Counted from the stretch's first letter, positions 43,758 through 52,176 are shown. The stretch: 64,000 nucleotides of DNA from Pseudomonas sp. AL03 (GCF_029960815.1 NZ_JASBRE010000001.1:124001-188000); one strand, 5' to 3'. Notes: a model not told the origin generated them from the letters alone. Numbers and translations: made by a program.

Positions 43758-43962
43758 TCTCAGCTTGACTGGAAATGCTGTTAAGTTGGTTCTTTACGAC
43801 TTGCAGTGTGGGTTCGCTATATTTGATTAGGTGAATACATTTAGATTCAAGTGAGTGTTTTGAGGTTTTTGTTTTTTCGAATAGTCTTTGTTCGAGGCCT
43901 GAGGTTGTTTCTGGTCTTCATTCTTTTTAATTTTTATTTTTTGACTAATTAATGGAGTCGTT

Positions 43963-46227
43963 ATGTCTAATGATTTGTTGTGGGGGGATGCGTTAAAAAA
44001 CGCAACGCCGGAAGAAGTAGTAAAGTTTGCCGTTGAAGCACCCAAGCTGTTTGCTGACGGTTCTGTCGGAGCGCTTGATGGATCCACCCGTGATTCGGGA
44101 TTGTTGCTGACTAAAAAACAAATAATTGATCTGCGCAAATATGAGGCGGCCGGTCTGGCGTTGCCTTATACCCTGGAGGATGTCAGAAACTATCTGCGCT
44201 TTGGTGCCGGTCAGGATGGTGGCCCTGGACTGAATCCTGAAGACTTCCTGACCACTTTCCTGAATACCCGAAATCATGCCAGACGCTGGTCGCCACTGCG
44301 CGAGCGGATTATGTTGACTGGGCGTGGTCTCAAGGATTTTGCCGACAGCATGTTGACCTATGGCGCTTCGATGAAAGAGGTGTACAACGAAGTAAAAGCC
44401 TCCGGCCTTTTGGAGAAGCACAACATCAAGACGCTGGAACAGTTGAAGCAACTTGAGCTTGAACTGGGTGACAAATTTCCAGGTATTGAACTGGAAGATG
44501 ACACCCTCAGTACGCTTGATTATTACTTGAAGCGTATCTTTGAAAAAATCGATTTCAATCTACAAACGGTCGGCGGTATCAAGAAAGATCTTGATGTGTT
44601 TGGCTATGATCTGCGCGAACACATCTTGCCAGGAATAAAGCTGAGAGTCGGTCTGATTGAAAGTAGTTCTTTGCCCGAAGATATTAAACAGCTAAAAGCG
44701 GTGATCGATGAGCGCTCAAAAGAAATCGATATCAAAAACACCGAGTATAAGGCCGCTGTTCAAGAAGCCCTGAAAGCCGCTGCCGGAATGAATATTGTCG
44801 GGCTGGCGATGGCTATTTATATGGGGGTGGAAGCGGAAAATATCCGCGCCCGGCGCAACGAACTATACGCCCAACAAGAAATGGACATTCAGTCGCTTGC
44901 CAGCAAGAACCAGACCCTGGGATCGCTGGCGCGGGTCAAGCTTGATCTGCAAAGTCTGATGATTGTAGCGATCGACGCCGATGTAGCCACGCAGAACCTG
45001 ATGCATGTCTGGAGCGTTCTGCACCTGTGCATCAAGAACTCTACAGGCGCGGTAGGCCGTATCAATGACGCATTGAGTCTCAGGATTTTCATGACTGAAT
45101 TTGAAGAAGTGGTGGGTCCATGGGAGCAGATCAAATCGGATTCGGACAAGCTGATTGAGGTTTTCAAAGAGGCGGACGAAGAATACGAGCGCAATTACGG
45201 CAACACATCGCGTGCGATGGCATCCACCGCATCGCTTCAAGAAACTTACCCGGCACTCGACCTGGATACATTGAGGATTAGCCATTCACAAATGAGCGAG
45301 CATCGCACACAAGCGCATGTATGGCGGGTAAAGCTGAATTACCTGCCCGATCTGTTTGATCGCTTCAATCGACTTGTCCAAGGCGTCGGTCAGGGTGCCA
45401 TGGAGCTGCAAACTGCGGCGCTTGAAAGCAGTAATGAGCTAGAAGTCAGTCTGCGACGTCTGGGTGGGCTCGAGAAGGAACTGGCGGGCGAGAATGATGA
45501 GCAGGTGATCGACGAGATCAAGGGAGAGCGTCAACAGTTGTTGAACCATGTTGCAGAAGCAATTGCCCCGCAAGGCTCTCGGCTTAGCAAATCACTGAAA
45601 GAAATCAGTGATGCGTTCGACATGCGTTTGACCCTGGCTTACATCACAGACTTTGAGCACGACGAAGAGCAAGCCAAAGCGGAACTCGTTGTGCTGAAGG
45701 AAAAAACCGTTGCCCTCAAGGACGAGCGTAAGTCTGTTATCGACGCTATCGAGATTCTGGAAAAGAAAGGCATCGAGGAGCTTGGCAAGAATATCACGCT
45801 GACTATCGATAAAGTGGTGGCGCTGGGCCTGACACCACCGCAAGTCGCGGTGGTGATGCTCGCAATCGATCAGCTCAAGAAGACCATCGGGGATATCGGG
45901 GAAGGTATTCGTTTTCTGGATATGGTTCGAGAAAGTGACAAGCTGCAAGTAAAAATCGCGATGCTCGACAAGGAAATTGGTCTTCAAGACGGTGCCGTCA
46001 GTGCATCGGCCGGCAAGATCAAATACCTGCAGGCCATTCACTCGATTGAAGAACAACGCAAAGACTACGTGGCGAGTTACAGTCCGGCGATTAGCGCTTT
46101 TGAACGGTACCTGGCCGCTACCGACAAGGATGCCTTTACCGATGATGACGTTCGCAGCGCCACGTTCAAAGCGCAAGCGAAATTGTTCATTGCATTCCTT
46201 AATCCTGTTTCGGTCCCTAACCGTTAA
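43963..46227 (+). CDS. Alpha-xenorhabdolysin-like pore-forming toxin, possibly a fusion of A and B subunits
   Basis: A 754-residue, almost entirely helical protein without signal peptide. Residues 46-412 look like the XaxA/YaxA subunit of the alpha-pore-forming binary toxins of Xenorhabdus and Yersinia: GLLLTKKQIIDLRKYEAAGL, then PGLNPEDFL and WSPLRERI, a hydrophobic hairpin tip at 270-288 (AAAGMNIVGLAMAIYMGVEA) and a closing helix around NDALSLRIFMTEFEEVVGPW. XaxA alone is about 410 residues. The remaining 340 residues (about 415-754) are a second helical unit with a coiled coil (560-620) and hydrophobic stretch (610-636); the length equals an XaxB-type subunit. The upstream 205 bp are strikingly A+T-rich. 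Family by remembered motifs; fusion by inference. Confidence 0.72.
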   Translation: MSNDLLWGDALKNATPEEVVKFAVEAPKLFADGSVGALDGSTRDSGLLLTKKQIIDLRKYEAAGLALPYTLEDVRNYLRFGAGQDGGPGLNPEDFLTTFLNTRNHARRWSPLRERIMLTGRGLKDFADSMLTYGASMKEVYNEVKASGLLEKHNIKTLEQLKQLELELGDKFPGIELEDDTLSTLDYYLKRIFEKIDFNLQTVGGIKKDLDVFGYDLREHILPGIKLRVGLIESSSLPEDIKQLKAVIDERSKEIDIKNTEYKAAVQEALKAAAGMNIVGLAMAIYMGVEAENIRARRNELYAQQEMDIQSLASKNQTLGSLARVKLDLQSLMIVAIDADVATQNLMHVWSVLHLCIKNSTGAVGRINDALSLRIFMTEFEEVVGPWEQIKSDSDKLIEVFKEADEEYERNYGNTSRAMASTASLQETYPALDLDTLRISHSQMSEHRTQAHVWRVKLNYLPDLFDRFNRLVQGVGQGAMELQTAALESSNELEVSLRRLGGLEKELAGENDEQVIDEIKGERQQLLNHVAEAIAPQGSRLSKSLKEISDAFDMRLTLAYITDFEHDEEQAKAELVVLKEKTVALKDERKSVIDAIEILEKKGIEELGKNITLTIDKVVALGLTPPQVAVVMLAIDQLKKTIGDIGEGIRFLDMVRESDKLQVKIAMLDKEIGLQDGAVSASAGKIKYLQAIHSIEEQRKDYVASYSPAISAFERYLAATDKDAFTDDDVRSATFKAQAKLFIAFLNPVSVPNR

Positions 46228-46351
46228 GTTGGGCTGAGCATTCCATCAAGCCGCGTTAATCAAGGTGCCATGCCACTCCCCGGTTAACACGGTTAGCCTA
46301 ACGATACCTGATCGGTGGCTATTGATGGTTTGCCATGATGAGGGAATACAA

Positions 46352-47251
46352 ATGCTTGATTATTTACTGGCAGAAAAGAACTTCGTTTCACTGAAACAGT
46401 ACGTTGACCTGTTAAATGCTCTGCCGGATGTTTTGGCGAGAGTAGAAAACTTTTCCGACGCCATCAAGCGGTCGGGGCACTCCATGTTACAGCCACCCAA
46501 TGCCCAGGCGTTGATACAGGTGGCAAGGGCTAACGCGGCCAACTGGCAGCTGATCATTTGTACGATGCCTCAGTTGGGCGCACTCGCGGCTCGGGTTGTC
46601 ATGGATATCGACAGTTTCAGTCAAGAGTTCCGTCAGATGGCCGAGGACCGTGCCAAGCGGAAATTACCACTCTCAGCCATTGATCCTGGACAGTTCAGCG
46701 TGGTCAAGTCCCCTGAATGGGGAGGAGCGCCCCGCGCCAATCTGATCGATGTCATTCGGGAGCTTGCGTTACGCCTTGGGCGCTGTCGGCAGATCGCGGC
46801 TCAGTTCAAATCGACGGTACGCAGCGTCGGTGAAACGATTCATAGCATTTTTGTTCGATTCATTGAGTCACTTAGTCTGCCGATATGCGCATGCCACGGC
46901 GTGAACACCAAGATAGAAGTCTATTACAGCCTGGGCCGGATCGGCCTTCCAAACATGCAGTACGATCCGGATGAGCGCTATTCCGAGCAACAACGGATGG
47001 AGATGGCAAGGGATCATTTGGCGCGTTTGATCGGTCTTTACCGCTGCACGGGGGGGGCGGTAAACAATCTGAGCGACTTCTGTTATCGACTGACGTATAT
47101 CCTGGATGAAGCCTGGAGGGAGCTTGCAACCAGTCATCCCGCGCAAATTGTGTCACGTGCCAAGTGCTCGCTGAGTCTGGTCGACCATTCGATCCTGGAA
47201 GTTAAGTCGATGTCTGAACAGCTGATTCAAATGTCGAAACGACAAAAGTAA
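46352..47251 (+). CDS. Hypothetical protein downstream of the xenorhabdolysin-like gene
   Basis: A 299-residue protein, mostly helical, with no signal peptide and a mildly hydrophobic segment near NWQLIICTMPQLGALAARVV. I do not recognise a family. The ATG at 46352 has AGGG at a good distance; an in-frame ATG at 46265 lacks one. It follows the toxin gene by 124 bp on the same strand and shares a terminator, so it may be a second toxin component, a chaperone or an immunity factor. None of these is shown by the sequence. Confidence 0.75.
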   Translation: MLDYLLAEKNFVSLKQYVDLLNALPDVLARVENFSDAIKRSGHSMLQPPNAQALIQVARANAANWQLIICTMPQLGALAARVVMDIDSFSQEFRQMAEDRAKRKLPLSAIDPGQFSVVKSPEWGGAPRANLIDVIRELALRLGRCRQIAAQFKSTVRSVGETIHSIFVRFIESLSLPICACHGVNTKIEVYYSLGRIGLPNMQYDPDERYSEQQRMEMARDHLARLIGLYRCTGGAVNNLSDFCYRLTYILDEAWRELATSHPAQIVSRAKCSLSLVDHSILEVKSMSEQLIQMSKRQK

Positions 47252-47252
47252 A

Positions 47253-47282
47253 AAAAAGCCCATGACTGGTCATGGGCTTTTT
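47253..47282. terminator. Bidirectional terminator between toxin locus and speC
   Basis: Stem AAAAAGCCCATGA / TCATGGGCTTTTT with loop CTGG, between the convergent toxin-locus gene and speC. Confidence 0.92.
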
Positions 47283-47300
47283 GATTTCTGCGTTTAGCGC

Positions 47301-48464
47301 TTAGACGTAAAACGACTTCAGCGGCGGGAAGCCATTGAATTCAACTGCGCTGTAACTGGTGGTATACGCACCCGTCGACAGCCAGTACAAACGATCACCA
47401 ATCGCCAGGTTCAGCGGCAAACCGTACTTGTAGTTTTCGTACATGATGTCGGCGCTGTCGCAGGTCGGGCCGGCGATGACCACTTCTTCCACTTCGCCTT
47501 TTTTCTCGGTCCAGATCGGGAACTTGATGGCTTCGTCCATGGTTTCGATCAGGCCGGAGAACTTGCCCACATCCGTGTACACCCATCGCTCAACGGCGGT
47601 ACGGGATTTACGTGCAACCAACACCACTTCGCTGACCAGTATGCCGGCGTTGGCGATCAGCGAACGGCCTGGCTCCAGAATGATTTCCGGCAGTTCGTCG
47701 CCAAAGTCTTCCTTGAGGAAACGGATGATTTCTTCAGCGTAGGTTTCCAGGCTGTTGGTGCGGGTGATGTAGTTGGCCGGGAAGCCGCCGCCCATGTTGA
47801 TCAGCTTCAGGTGAATACCGTCTTCTTCTTTCAGACGCTCGAAGATCACTTTGACCTTGGCGATCGCCGCGTCCCAGACGCTGATGTCGCGCTGTTGCGA
47901 GCCGACGTGGAACGAGATGCCGTACGGCACCAGGCCCAGGTCGCGGGCGAGGATCAGCAAGTCCATGGCCATGTCGGTCTGGCAGCCGAATTTGCGCGAC
48001 AAGGGCCAGTCAGCGGTGGTCGAGCCTTCGGTGAGGATGCGCACGTAGACTTTCGAACCCGGTGCAGCCTTGGCGATGTTGCGCAGGTCGGCTTCGGAGT
48101 CGGTGGCATACAGACGCACGCCCTTCTCGTAGAAGTAGCGAATGTCTTTGGATTTCTTGATGGTGTTGCCGTAGCTGATGCGATCCGGGCCGACGCCCTG
48201 GTTCATCACCTTGTCGAGCTCGTAGATCGAGGCGATGTCGAAGTTCGAGCCTTTCTCTTTGAGCAGGTCGATGACTTCCACGGCCGGGTTGGCCTTGACC
48301 GCGTAGTAGACCTTGGCGAATTCGAAACCGGCGCGCAGGTCGTCATAGGCCTGGCTGATCATCGCGGTGTCGATCACCACGAATGGGGTTTCTTGCTGAT
48401 CGGCGAACGCCTTCATTTTCTGGAAGGTATCGCGCGCGAAATAGTCATCGACGTTGATCGACAT
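47301..48464 (-). CDS. speC: Ornithine decarboxylase (fold III, PLP-dependent)
   Basis: Makes putrescine from ornithine. The 387-residue protein has the alanine-racemase-type fold: the PLP lysine in YYAVKANPAVEV (about residue 50), the substrate-side FHVGSQQ, GGGFPANY and EPGRSLIANAG loops, and the second active-site cysteine region GPTCDSADI. Fold III bacterial enzymes of this group may also act on lysine. The start at 48464 is the standard MSINVDDYFARDTF. A structured repeat element (48507-48775) begins 42 bp upstream. Confidence 0.94.
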   Translation of the reverse strand: MSINVDDYFARDTFQKMKAFADQQETPFVVIDTAMISQAYDDLRAGFEFAKVYYAVKANPAVEVIDLLKEKGSNFDIASIYELDKVMNQGVGPDRISYGNTIKKSKDIRYFYEKGVRLYATDSEADLRNIAKAAPGSKVYVRILTEGSTTADWPLSRKFGCQTDMAMDLLILARDLGLVPYGISFHVGSQQRDISVWDAAIAKVKVIFERLKEEDGIHLKLINMGGGFPANYITRTNSLETYAEEIIRFLKEDFGDELPEIILEPGRSLIANAGILVSEVVLVARKSRTAVERWVYTDVGKFSGLIETMDEAIKFPIWTEKKGEVEEVVIAGPTCDSADIMYENYKYGLPLNLAIGDRLYWLSTGAYTTSYSAVEFNGFPPLKSFYV

Positions 48465-48506
48465 GCTGGGAACTCCTACTGGCAAACTAGATTAATCAAT
48501 GGGTGC

Positions 48507-48775
48507 GAGGGTGTGTCATCAATGAGTTCGCGAGTGCGTTGTCGCCTGAGCGCGTGCCAGGCAAGGCGCAGGCCGCCGCTAATGGTCATTCCCTTCGCAA
48601 GGCCTGCAACGCAGCATGGCGCGCGCTCAGGCACAACCCGGAGGGCCGGGCCTGCTTTTGCGCAGGGCTGCGTTGCTCGTCCCTTATTTGGAACAACCAA
48701 ACTCCGGTCCTCGCGCCTTGCCCTGCGCAAAAGCAGGCTCCGGCGCACTCGTGAACTCATTGATGACACACCCTC
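48507..48775. repeat. Three-stem structured element, copy 1
   Basis: A 269-nt element. Outer stem: 48507-48538 with 48744-48775 (32 bp, one G:T pair). Inner hairpin A: GCCTGAGCGCG with its complement, then an internal loop GGCAAGGCG opposite CAACGCAGC, then CAGGCC/GGCCTG. A junction CCCGGAGGGCCG follows. Hairpin B: a perfect 18-bp stem (48650-48667 with 48721-48738) closing a loop of about 53 nt that contains CGTTGCTCGTC, AACCAAA and TCCTCGCGCCT. The unpaired parts and layout are shared with copy 2 at 50369; the stems are not. No ORF of interest inside. Confidence 0.85.
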
Positions 48776-48836
48776 CTGAACGTCCTCCGTATCCCCACTT
48801 TGGTTCGCCTACTTCCCAAGGCATGTCGCCGAAAGC

Positions 48837-48873
48837 AAAAAGGCCACGGGAGGCGGTGCTTCCCTTGGCCTTG
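48837..48873 (-). terminator. Minus-strand terminator or speC leader attenuator
   Basis: Stem AAGGCCA / TGGCCTT with an inner GGGA/TCCC pairing; on the minus strand a TTTTT run follows. It lies between the end of the osmoprotectant ATPase gene (49198) and speC (starts 48464). The 733-bp gap 48465-49197 holds this hairpin, the element at 48507-48775 and the REP pair at 49099-49189, and no convincing gene. Confidence 0.65.
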
Positions 48874-49098
48874 CTGTCTCGTCGTCAGTACTTGAGCCGG
48901 ATGGATCGTTTCCAGCATGGACGTTCGGCGCGAACTTTAGGGCGTGAGGGGCTTGAGATCAACAAAAAATGTCGCGTTTTTGCACGCATCCGTCGTGCGG
49001 TCTCGGACAGTTACTGATGTAACCGACCTGCATGACAGTGTGATGTTCCCCTGGCAGGGATATTTGCGGTGGTTCAGCGGGATTTGTGGTGGCCCATT

Positions 49099-49189
49099 CG
49101 CGGGCAGGCCTCGCTTCTACAGGTTCGGTGTCGTGCAAAAAAATGGACGCACGCCACTAATCCTGTAGGAGCGAGGCTTGCCCGCGAGG
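49099..49189. repeat. REP unit pair, back to back
   Basis: Two copies of the TGTAGGAGCGAGGCTTGCCC unit: an imperfect one on the minus strand at 49099-49123 and one on the plus strand at 49162-49189. Their relative polarity is opposite to that of the pair at 35402-35503. The second copy ends 8 bp before the ATPase stop. Confidence 0.8.
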
Positions 49190-49197
49190 ACGTCAGA

Positions 49198-50355
49198 TCA
49201 GGCCAACGCAACTTCCGCAGGCGAAACAATGCTGGTCTTGCCGCCACGGGACTTACCGGAGCTCAAATACTCGGCAATCGATTCCTGGGTCACCTCCCCA
49301 AGGAACACCCGCTCGGCATCCATCACCGGTAGCCACGAGCGGTTGAACTCGTACATGCGCGACAGCAGGATGCGCAAATGCTCATCAAACGCCGCCGTCG
49401 CGTTGAATTCACGCAGGTATTGTGCGCAGGCGCCGGTCTGACGGTGCAGGTCGCGACGTCGTACATAACCCAACGCTTTGTTCTCACCGTCAGTGACCAC
49501 CACATAACGACGGTCCAGTTCGTCCATCAACTCCAGGGCTTCAGCCACGGGCGTTTCCGGGCTCACCGACGGGGCGTTGTCCGCCGCGTCTTCGGCTTTC
49601 ACCAGCAACAGACGCTTGAGGGTGCTGTCCTGGCCGACGAAGTTGCTGACAAAGTCATCCGCCGGGTGCGCCAGCAGCGTGTCGGGGTGATCGATCTGCA
49701 ACAGTTTGCCAGCGCGGAAGATCGCAATCTTGTCGCCCAGCTTGATCGCTTCGTCGATGTCATGGCTGACCATGATCACCGTCTTGTTCAGCGCCCGCTG
49801 CATCTCGAAGAATTCGTTCTGGATCATCTCGCGGTTGATCGGGTCGACCGCGCCAAACGGTTCGTCCATCAGCAACAGCGGTGCATCCGCCGCCAGCGCA
49901 CGAATCACGCCGATCCGCTGCTGCTGACCACCGGACAATTCACGCGGGTAGCGATTCAGGTATTGCTTGGGCTCAAGCTTGATCATGCTCATCAACTCGC
50001 GGGCGCGGTCGTGGCATTTCTGTTTGTCCCAGCCCAGCAGGCGCGGAACGATGGTGATGTTTTCCTCGATGGTCATGTTCGGGAACAGACCGATCTGCTG
50101 GATCACATAACCGATGTTGCGGCGCAGGGTCACGGCGTCGAGGTCGGTGGTGTCTTCGCCATTGATCAGGATTTTGCCGGAGGTCGGTTTGATCAGACGG
50201 TTGATCATTTTCAGTGTGGTGCTTTTGCCGCAGCCCGAGGGTCCGAGGAACACACAGATCTCGCCTTCATTGACGGTCAGGCTTACCGAGTCCACGGCTT
50301 TCACATCTTTGCCGTTGCTTTGGAAGGTTTTGCTGAGGTTTTGAAGTTCGATCAT
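49198..50355 (-). CDS. Osmoprotectant (glycine betaine/choline-type) ABC transporter ATP-binding protein with CBS domains
   Basis: A 385-residue ATPase of the OpuC/ProV type. Walker A GPSGCGKST, Q loop, signature LSGGQQQR and Walker B LLLMDEP are visible; two CBS domains follow (about 255-370, including RRYVVVTDGENKALGYVRR), which sense ionic strength in OpuA. The start at 50355 gives MIELQNLSKTF. The ribosome binding site is poor: a repeat element ends 13 bp upstream and may have displaced it. Last gene of a four-gene minus-strand operon. Confidence 0.93.
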   Translation of the reverse strand: MIELQNLSKTFQSNGKDVKAVDSVSLTVNEGEICVFLGPSGCGKSTTLKMINRLIKPTSGKILINGEDTTDLDAVTLRRNIGYVIQQIGLFPNMTIEENITIVPRLLGWDKQKCHDRARELMSMIKLEPKQYLNRYPRELSGGQQQRIGVIRALAADAPLLLMDEPFGAVDPINREMIQNEFFEMQRALNKTVIMVSHDIDEAIKLGDKIAIFRAGKLLQIDHPDTLLAHPADDFVSNFVGQDSTLKRLLLVKAEDAADNAPSVSPETPVAEALELMDELDRRYVVVTDGENKALGYVRRRDLHRQTGACAQYLREFNATAAFDEHLRILLSRMYEFNRSWLPVMDAERVFLGEVTQESIAEYLSSGKSRGGKTSIVSPAEVALA

Positions 50356-50368
50356 TTCAGGAGTCCAG

Positions 50369-50636
50369 GTAGGGGGTGTTCGCCGCAAATGGCGGAGCGC
50401 GTTGGAGCTGTGATCCCGCCGGGCAAGGCGTGGGACGCAGGAAATGTCGTTTCCTTTTCAAGTCCCACAACGCAGCCCGGCGGGATCACAGCTCCAACCC
50501 GGAGGGCCGTGCCCCACAAAGCGCAATCCGTCGTTGCTCGTCGTTCATTTGAAGAAACCAAATCTCTCTCCTCGCGCCTAGTCTTGCGCTTTGTGGGGCG
50601 ACGGCGCGCCCGCCATTTGCGGCGAACACCCCCTAC
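50369..50636. repeat. Three-stem structured element, copy 2
   Basis: A 268-nt element. Outer stem: 50369-50394 with 50611-50636 (26 bp, perfect). Hairpin A: a perfect 23-bp stem (50402-50424 with 50475-50497), then the internal loop GGCAAGGCG opposite CAACGCAGC and an inner TGGGAC/GTCCCA stem. Junction CCCGGAGGGCCG. Hairpin B: a perfect 16-bp stem (50511-50526 with 50584-50599) and a loop with CGTTGCTCGTC, AACCAAA and TCCTCGCGCCT. Same layout, orientation and length as copy 1 (48507), with different stem sequences. It lies inside the operon between permease and ATPase genes. Confidence 0.88.
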
Positions 50637-51270
50637 TCGTCAGCGTGCGTTGCAGCCATTGCAGAAGCAGGTCGGCGAAGATGGCCAGGAGACTGACCAG
50701 CACGGCGCCGACGATCAGCATCGACATGTCGCTGCGGCTGATGGAAGCGAGAATGAGTACACCGAGGCCACCGGCGCCGATGGTCGCGGCGATGGTCATG
50801 ACACCAATGTTCATGACCACCGCGGTGCGCACGCCGGCGAGGATCACGGGCACGGCGATCGGCAACTCGACCATGCGCAGGCGCTGGCCGAAGGTCATGC
50901 CGATGCCGCGCGCGGCTTCGCGAATGCCGGGTTCGACGCCGGTCAGGGCGAGGTAGGTGTTACGCATGATCGGCAGCAGCGAATACAAAAACACCGCGGT
51001 AATCGCCGGCATCGGCCCCAAGCCCTGGCCGAACGTGGAGTAGAACGGCAACAGCAGGCCGAACAGGGCAATCGACGGCACGGTCAGCAGCACCGTGGCG
51101 CTGGCTTGCAACGGGCCGGCGAGGGTCGGGAAGCGTGTCATCAGGATGCCCAGCGGCACGCCGACCAGAATCGCCAAGGTCACGGCAATACCGACGAGGG
51201 TGATGTGCTGCCCGGTCAGTTGCAGGACCAGCGGCCAGTCGAGGTGGGAAAAGGCGTTCAGAAATTCCAT
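50578..51270 (-). CDS. Osmoprotectant ABC transporter permease (second)
   Basis: A 230-residue inner-membrane permease of the ProW/OpuCB type with about six membrane segments; the EAA-type loop reads GIREAARGIGMTFGQRLRMVELPIAVP. The last ~18 residues (RGCSPQMAGAPSPHKAQD) and the TAG stop are encoded by the repeat element at 50369-50636, so the natural C-terminus appears to have been replaced. The permease core is intact and probably functional. Between the binding-protein gene and the ATPase gene. Confidence 0.9.
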   Translation of the reverse strand: MEFLNAFSHLDWPLVLQLTGQHITLVGIAVTLAILVGVPLGILMTRFPTLAGPLQASATVLLTVPSIALFGLLLPFYSTFGQGLGPMPAITAVFLYSLLPIMRNTYLALTGVEPGIREAARGIGMTFGQRLRMVELPIAVPVILAGVRTAVVMNIGVMTIAATIGAGGLGVLILASISRSDMSMLIVGAVLVSLLAIFADLLLQWLQRTLTSRGCSPQMAGAPSPHKAQD

Positions 51271-51282
51271 GGCTTTTCCTCC

Positions 51283-52176
51283 TCAGTTGATAGGGTGCTG
51301 GCGCAGGAAATCGGCGGCAACGGATGAAGGGCTTTCGTGATCGACATCGACCCGCGCATTGAGCTGGCGCATGGTGGCGTCATCGAACAGTTCCGCCAGC
51401 GGCTTGAGTTCTTCGGCGAGTTTCGGGTGAGCGTCGAGGTAGACCTGACGCACCACTGGCGCGGCGGTGTAGTCCGGGAAGTAGTGCTTGTCGTCTTCGA
51501 GCAGTTTCAGCTTGAAGGCGTTCAAACGACCGTCGGTGGTGTAGACCAGACCGGCAAACACCTGACCATTGCGCAGGGCGGTGTAGACCAGCCCTGCGTC
51601 CATCTGGCGGATGTTTTTGCGGGTCAGGTTCATGCCGTAGAGGTCCACCATGCCGTCCAGACCGTCGGAGCGGTTGGCGAACTCGGTGTCCAGCGCCACC
51701 AGATGATGGGTCTTCGCCTCAGCCTGCATCACCGTGTTCAGCTCGCTGATGGTGTTGATCTGCGGATACGCCTTCGCGGTGTTTTCCGGCAGGGCCAGGG
51801 CGTAGGTGTTGCTGAATTTCGACGGTGTGAGCCAGATCAGGCCTTTTTTTGCGTCGAGTTCTTTCACCTTGGCGTAGGACTGAGCGCTGTCGAGCTTTTC
51901 AGTGACATGGTTGTAAGCCACCAGCGACACGCCGGTGTATTCCCACATCAAATCCAGCTGACCACTTTCGTGGGCGCTGCGAGCCAGGTTGCTGCCCAGA
52001 CCGCCGGTCACCTGAGTGTCGTAACCCTTGGTGCGCAGGTATTGGGAGGTGATTTCCGCCAGCAGGGTTTGTTCGGTGAACACCCTGGCGCCAATGCGGA
52101 TCACGGGTTTTTCAGCGGCTTGGGCAAATCCTGCGAACAGCAGGACGCAGCCCAATAATAAGGTCAGTCTTTTCAT
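51283..52176 (-). CDS. Osmoprotectant ABC transporter substrate-binding protein (OsmX/OpuCC-like)
   Basis: A 297-residue periplasmic binding protein. Signal peptide MKRLTLLLGCVLLFAGFAQA is followed by AEKPVIRIGARVFTEQTLLA. The family core includes YDTQVTGGLGSNLARSAHESGQLDLMWEYTGV and the later AGLVYTTDGRL. Such proteins bind glycine betaine, choline or carnitine; which one cannot be told from the sequence. It is translated in a chain with both permeases. Confidence 0.93.
   Translation of the reverse strand: MKRLTLLLGCVLLFAGFAQAAEKPVIRIGARVFTEQTLLAEITSQYLRTKGYDTQVTGGLGSNLARSAHESGQLDLMWEYTGVSLVAYNHVTEKLDSAQSYAKVKELDAKKGLIWLTPSKFSNTYALALPENTAKAYPQINTISELNTVMQAEAKTHHLVALDTEFANRSDGLDGMVDLYGMNLTRKNIRQMDAGLVYTALRNGQVFAGLVYTTDGRLNAFKLKLLEDDKHYFPDYTAAPVVRQVYLDAHPKLAEELKPLAELFDDATMRQLNARVDVDHESPSSVAADFLRQHPIN

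Noticed and set aside
48507..48775. Element copy 1 considered as an insertion sequence or as an ordinary REPIN
   Set aside because: There is no transposase frame inside, and the arms do not match the REP units elsewhere in the window. Short open frames across it follow from the palindrome and are not conserved in copy 2.
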